Of a stretch of DNA of 64,000 nt, positions 63,171 to 64,000 are shown one piece after another (position 1 is the stretch's first letter; every line of letters begins with the position of its first letter). The position numbers and the translations under genes are program-made. Where the stretch lies: assembly GCA_949825065.1 (NCBI GenBank), contig OX463841.1, forward strand, positions 21,261,381 through 21,325,380, given 5' to 3'. Source of the DNA: Odontocerum albicorne (lineage: Eukaryota; Arthropoda; Insecta; Trichoptera; Odontoceridae). The notes beneath the pieces were generated by a model that saw only the letters and a program-made list of their open reading frames with translations, was not told the DNA's origin and made no database searches.

Positions 63171-64000
63171 AATAGTATTTATTCAAATAATCTGATCAAC
63201 ATGTTAACAATTTAATTTATACATAAGAGTTCGGGACACTAAACAGATATAACAACTTCTAAAAATTTGTTTCGCTTTGGGTTTTCTAAGTAACATCTTA
63301 TCTTCCACACTAGACCGATCCAGAAACATAAGACTTATCACACTGGCCCTCAAGAATTTAATACAATTAAGACACATAGTTGTGCTGTATCTTTGATACA
63401 AAGTAGGGTACTGACAGTTTACAGCATTCATAAACTAGTACTCTTAGTGGCAATAACGGTAATCTAACAGTTTTATAATAGATATATCCAGTATTTGCCA
63501 CAGAACATGTTTTATTTGATCACTTTCCTTATGAAAATTCAATAACGGCATTCATTTAGTTAAAAATATCAATGCAGGTTGTGGAAAGATATGTGTAATG
63601 ACAGAAAAACTAAACTCAGTTTTGAATTCAGCACCCCAAAAAACTATAAACTGAGTATAAATTTTCAAAAAAGTTTTATGAACTATAATTTATCAGGCCC
63701 GTGCAATCAACCAATGACACTTATTACCATATGGAAACCTTTTTCAGTTTATTTCAATGCCAACTTTTCTGGATATGTTTATAAAAACATATGTATTGAA
63801 AAAAAATATTTTCTTTATTTACAATAAGGAAAGAAAATCAGTGATCATATTACAAAAATATATATTTTTTTTATTCAAAAAAACAAACAATCCTTTTAAA
63901 ATCTTGTTATACATTTTTTATTTCTATTCACTCACACTGGTTATGGTTATCCCCAGCCAAAGGACAATGTTAGTTATGAGTATGAGCATTCTAGCAACAC
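63171..64000. other. upstream intron of ATP13A1 or flank, unresolved
   Basis: No exon matching the expected ATP13A1 segment before FVFQKIKY is visible, so the upstream exons probably lie beyond 64000. On the minus strand 64000-63936 is open (ARMLILITNIVLWLGITITS). It could end at a donor GTGAGT (63935-63930) or at the TAG just after, with an AATAAA close behind. It does not resemble ATP13A1. Whether it is an exon of a neighbour or chance cannot be told. Confidence 0.3.

Noticed and set aside
63200..63435. Minus-strand 75-codon frame as an upstream ATP13A1 exon
   Set aside because: The peptide has no similarity to the expected KVVPTPNNG-type segment and no good splice borders.
63936..64000. 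Minus-strand open end as an ATP13A1 exon
   Set aside because: Although a GTGAGT donor and phase would fit, ARMLILITNIVLWLGITITS does not match the family at that position; left only as an unresolved note.

Overview
The window is eukaryotic, AT-rich DNA (my estimate is about two-thirds A+T), almost certainly from an insect or another arthropod. It has one well-resolved multi-exon gene with GT-AG introns, many Tc1/mariner and hAT DNA transposons, LINE remnants, tRNA-derived SINEs, and very long microsatellites. Nothing prokaryotic is visible. I cannot name the order or species.

Layout. (1) 1-26 kb: a repeat graveyard with no gene I can support. It holds fragments of at least three LINE families, two tRNA-derived SINE families, a Tc1/mariner-type MITE, mariner pieces including a head-to-head inverted pair (14826-15934), and several minisatellites, two of which grew inside dead reverse-transcriptase genes. 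(2) 26.4-29.1 kb: a possible small minus-strand gene, unrecognised, with open exon-like segments at 26425-26508, 27721-27965 and 28090-28203, downstream of a GC-rich, CpG-dense island (28838-29060) carrying a CCAAT box and a full palindromic CRE. (3) 30.8-36.6 kb: a complete hAT element with 8-bp target duplications and a broken transposase, a second non-autonomous hAT 76 bp beyond it, and a mariner with intact ends but a deleted first catalytic aspartate. (4) 36.6-45.7 kb: AT-rich, few recognisable repeats, and a perfect 4 x 83-bp tandem array. (5) 45.7 kb to the right edge: a minus-strand P5A-type P-type ATPase (ATP13A1, the ER transmembrane-helix dislocase). Eight exons are resolved at the base level and sum to exactly 1074 residues plus stop. 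About 130 N-terminal residues lie in exons I cannot see, probably beyond base 64000.

The five large ATPase introns (1.5-4.0 kb) hold most of the interesting structure. There are four mariner copies, all in the gene's own orientation, and a LINE split by a Tc1 element and a mariner that meet at one shared TA. There are two hAT remnants and a block of inverted repeat units tied to 8-bp microsatellites. There is also about 1.2 kb of unbroken alternating purine-pyrimidine sequence.

Every transposase or reverse-transcriptase reading frame I could follow is broken, so I see no autonomous element. Clean TIRs and target-site duplications on five elements, and near-perfect tandem arrays, suggest some events were fairly recent.
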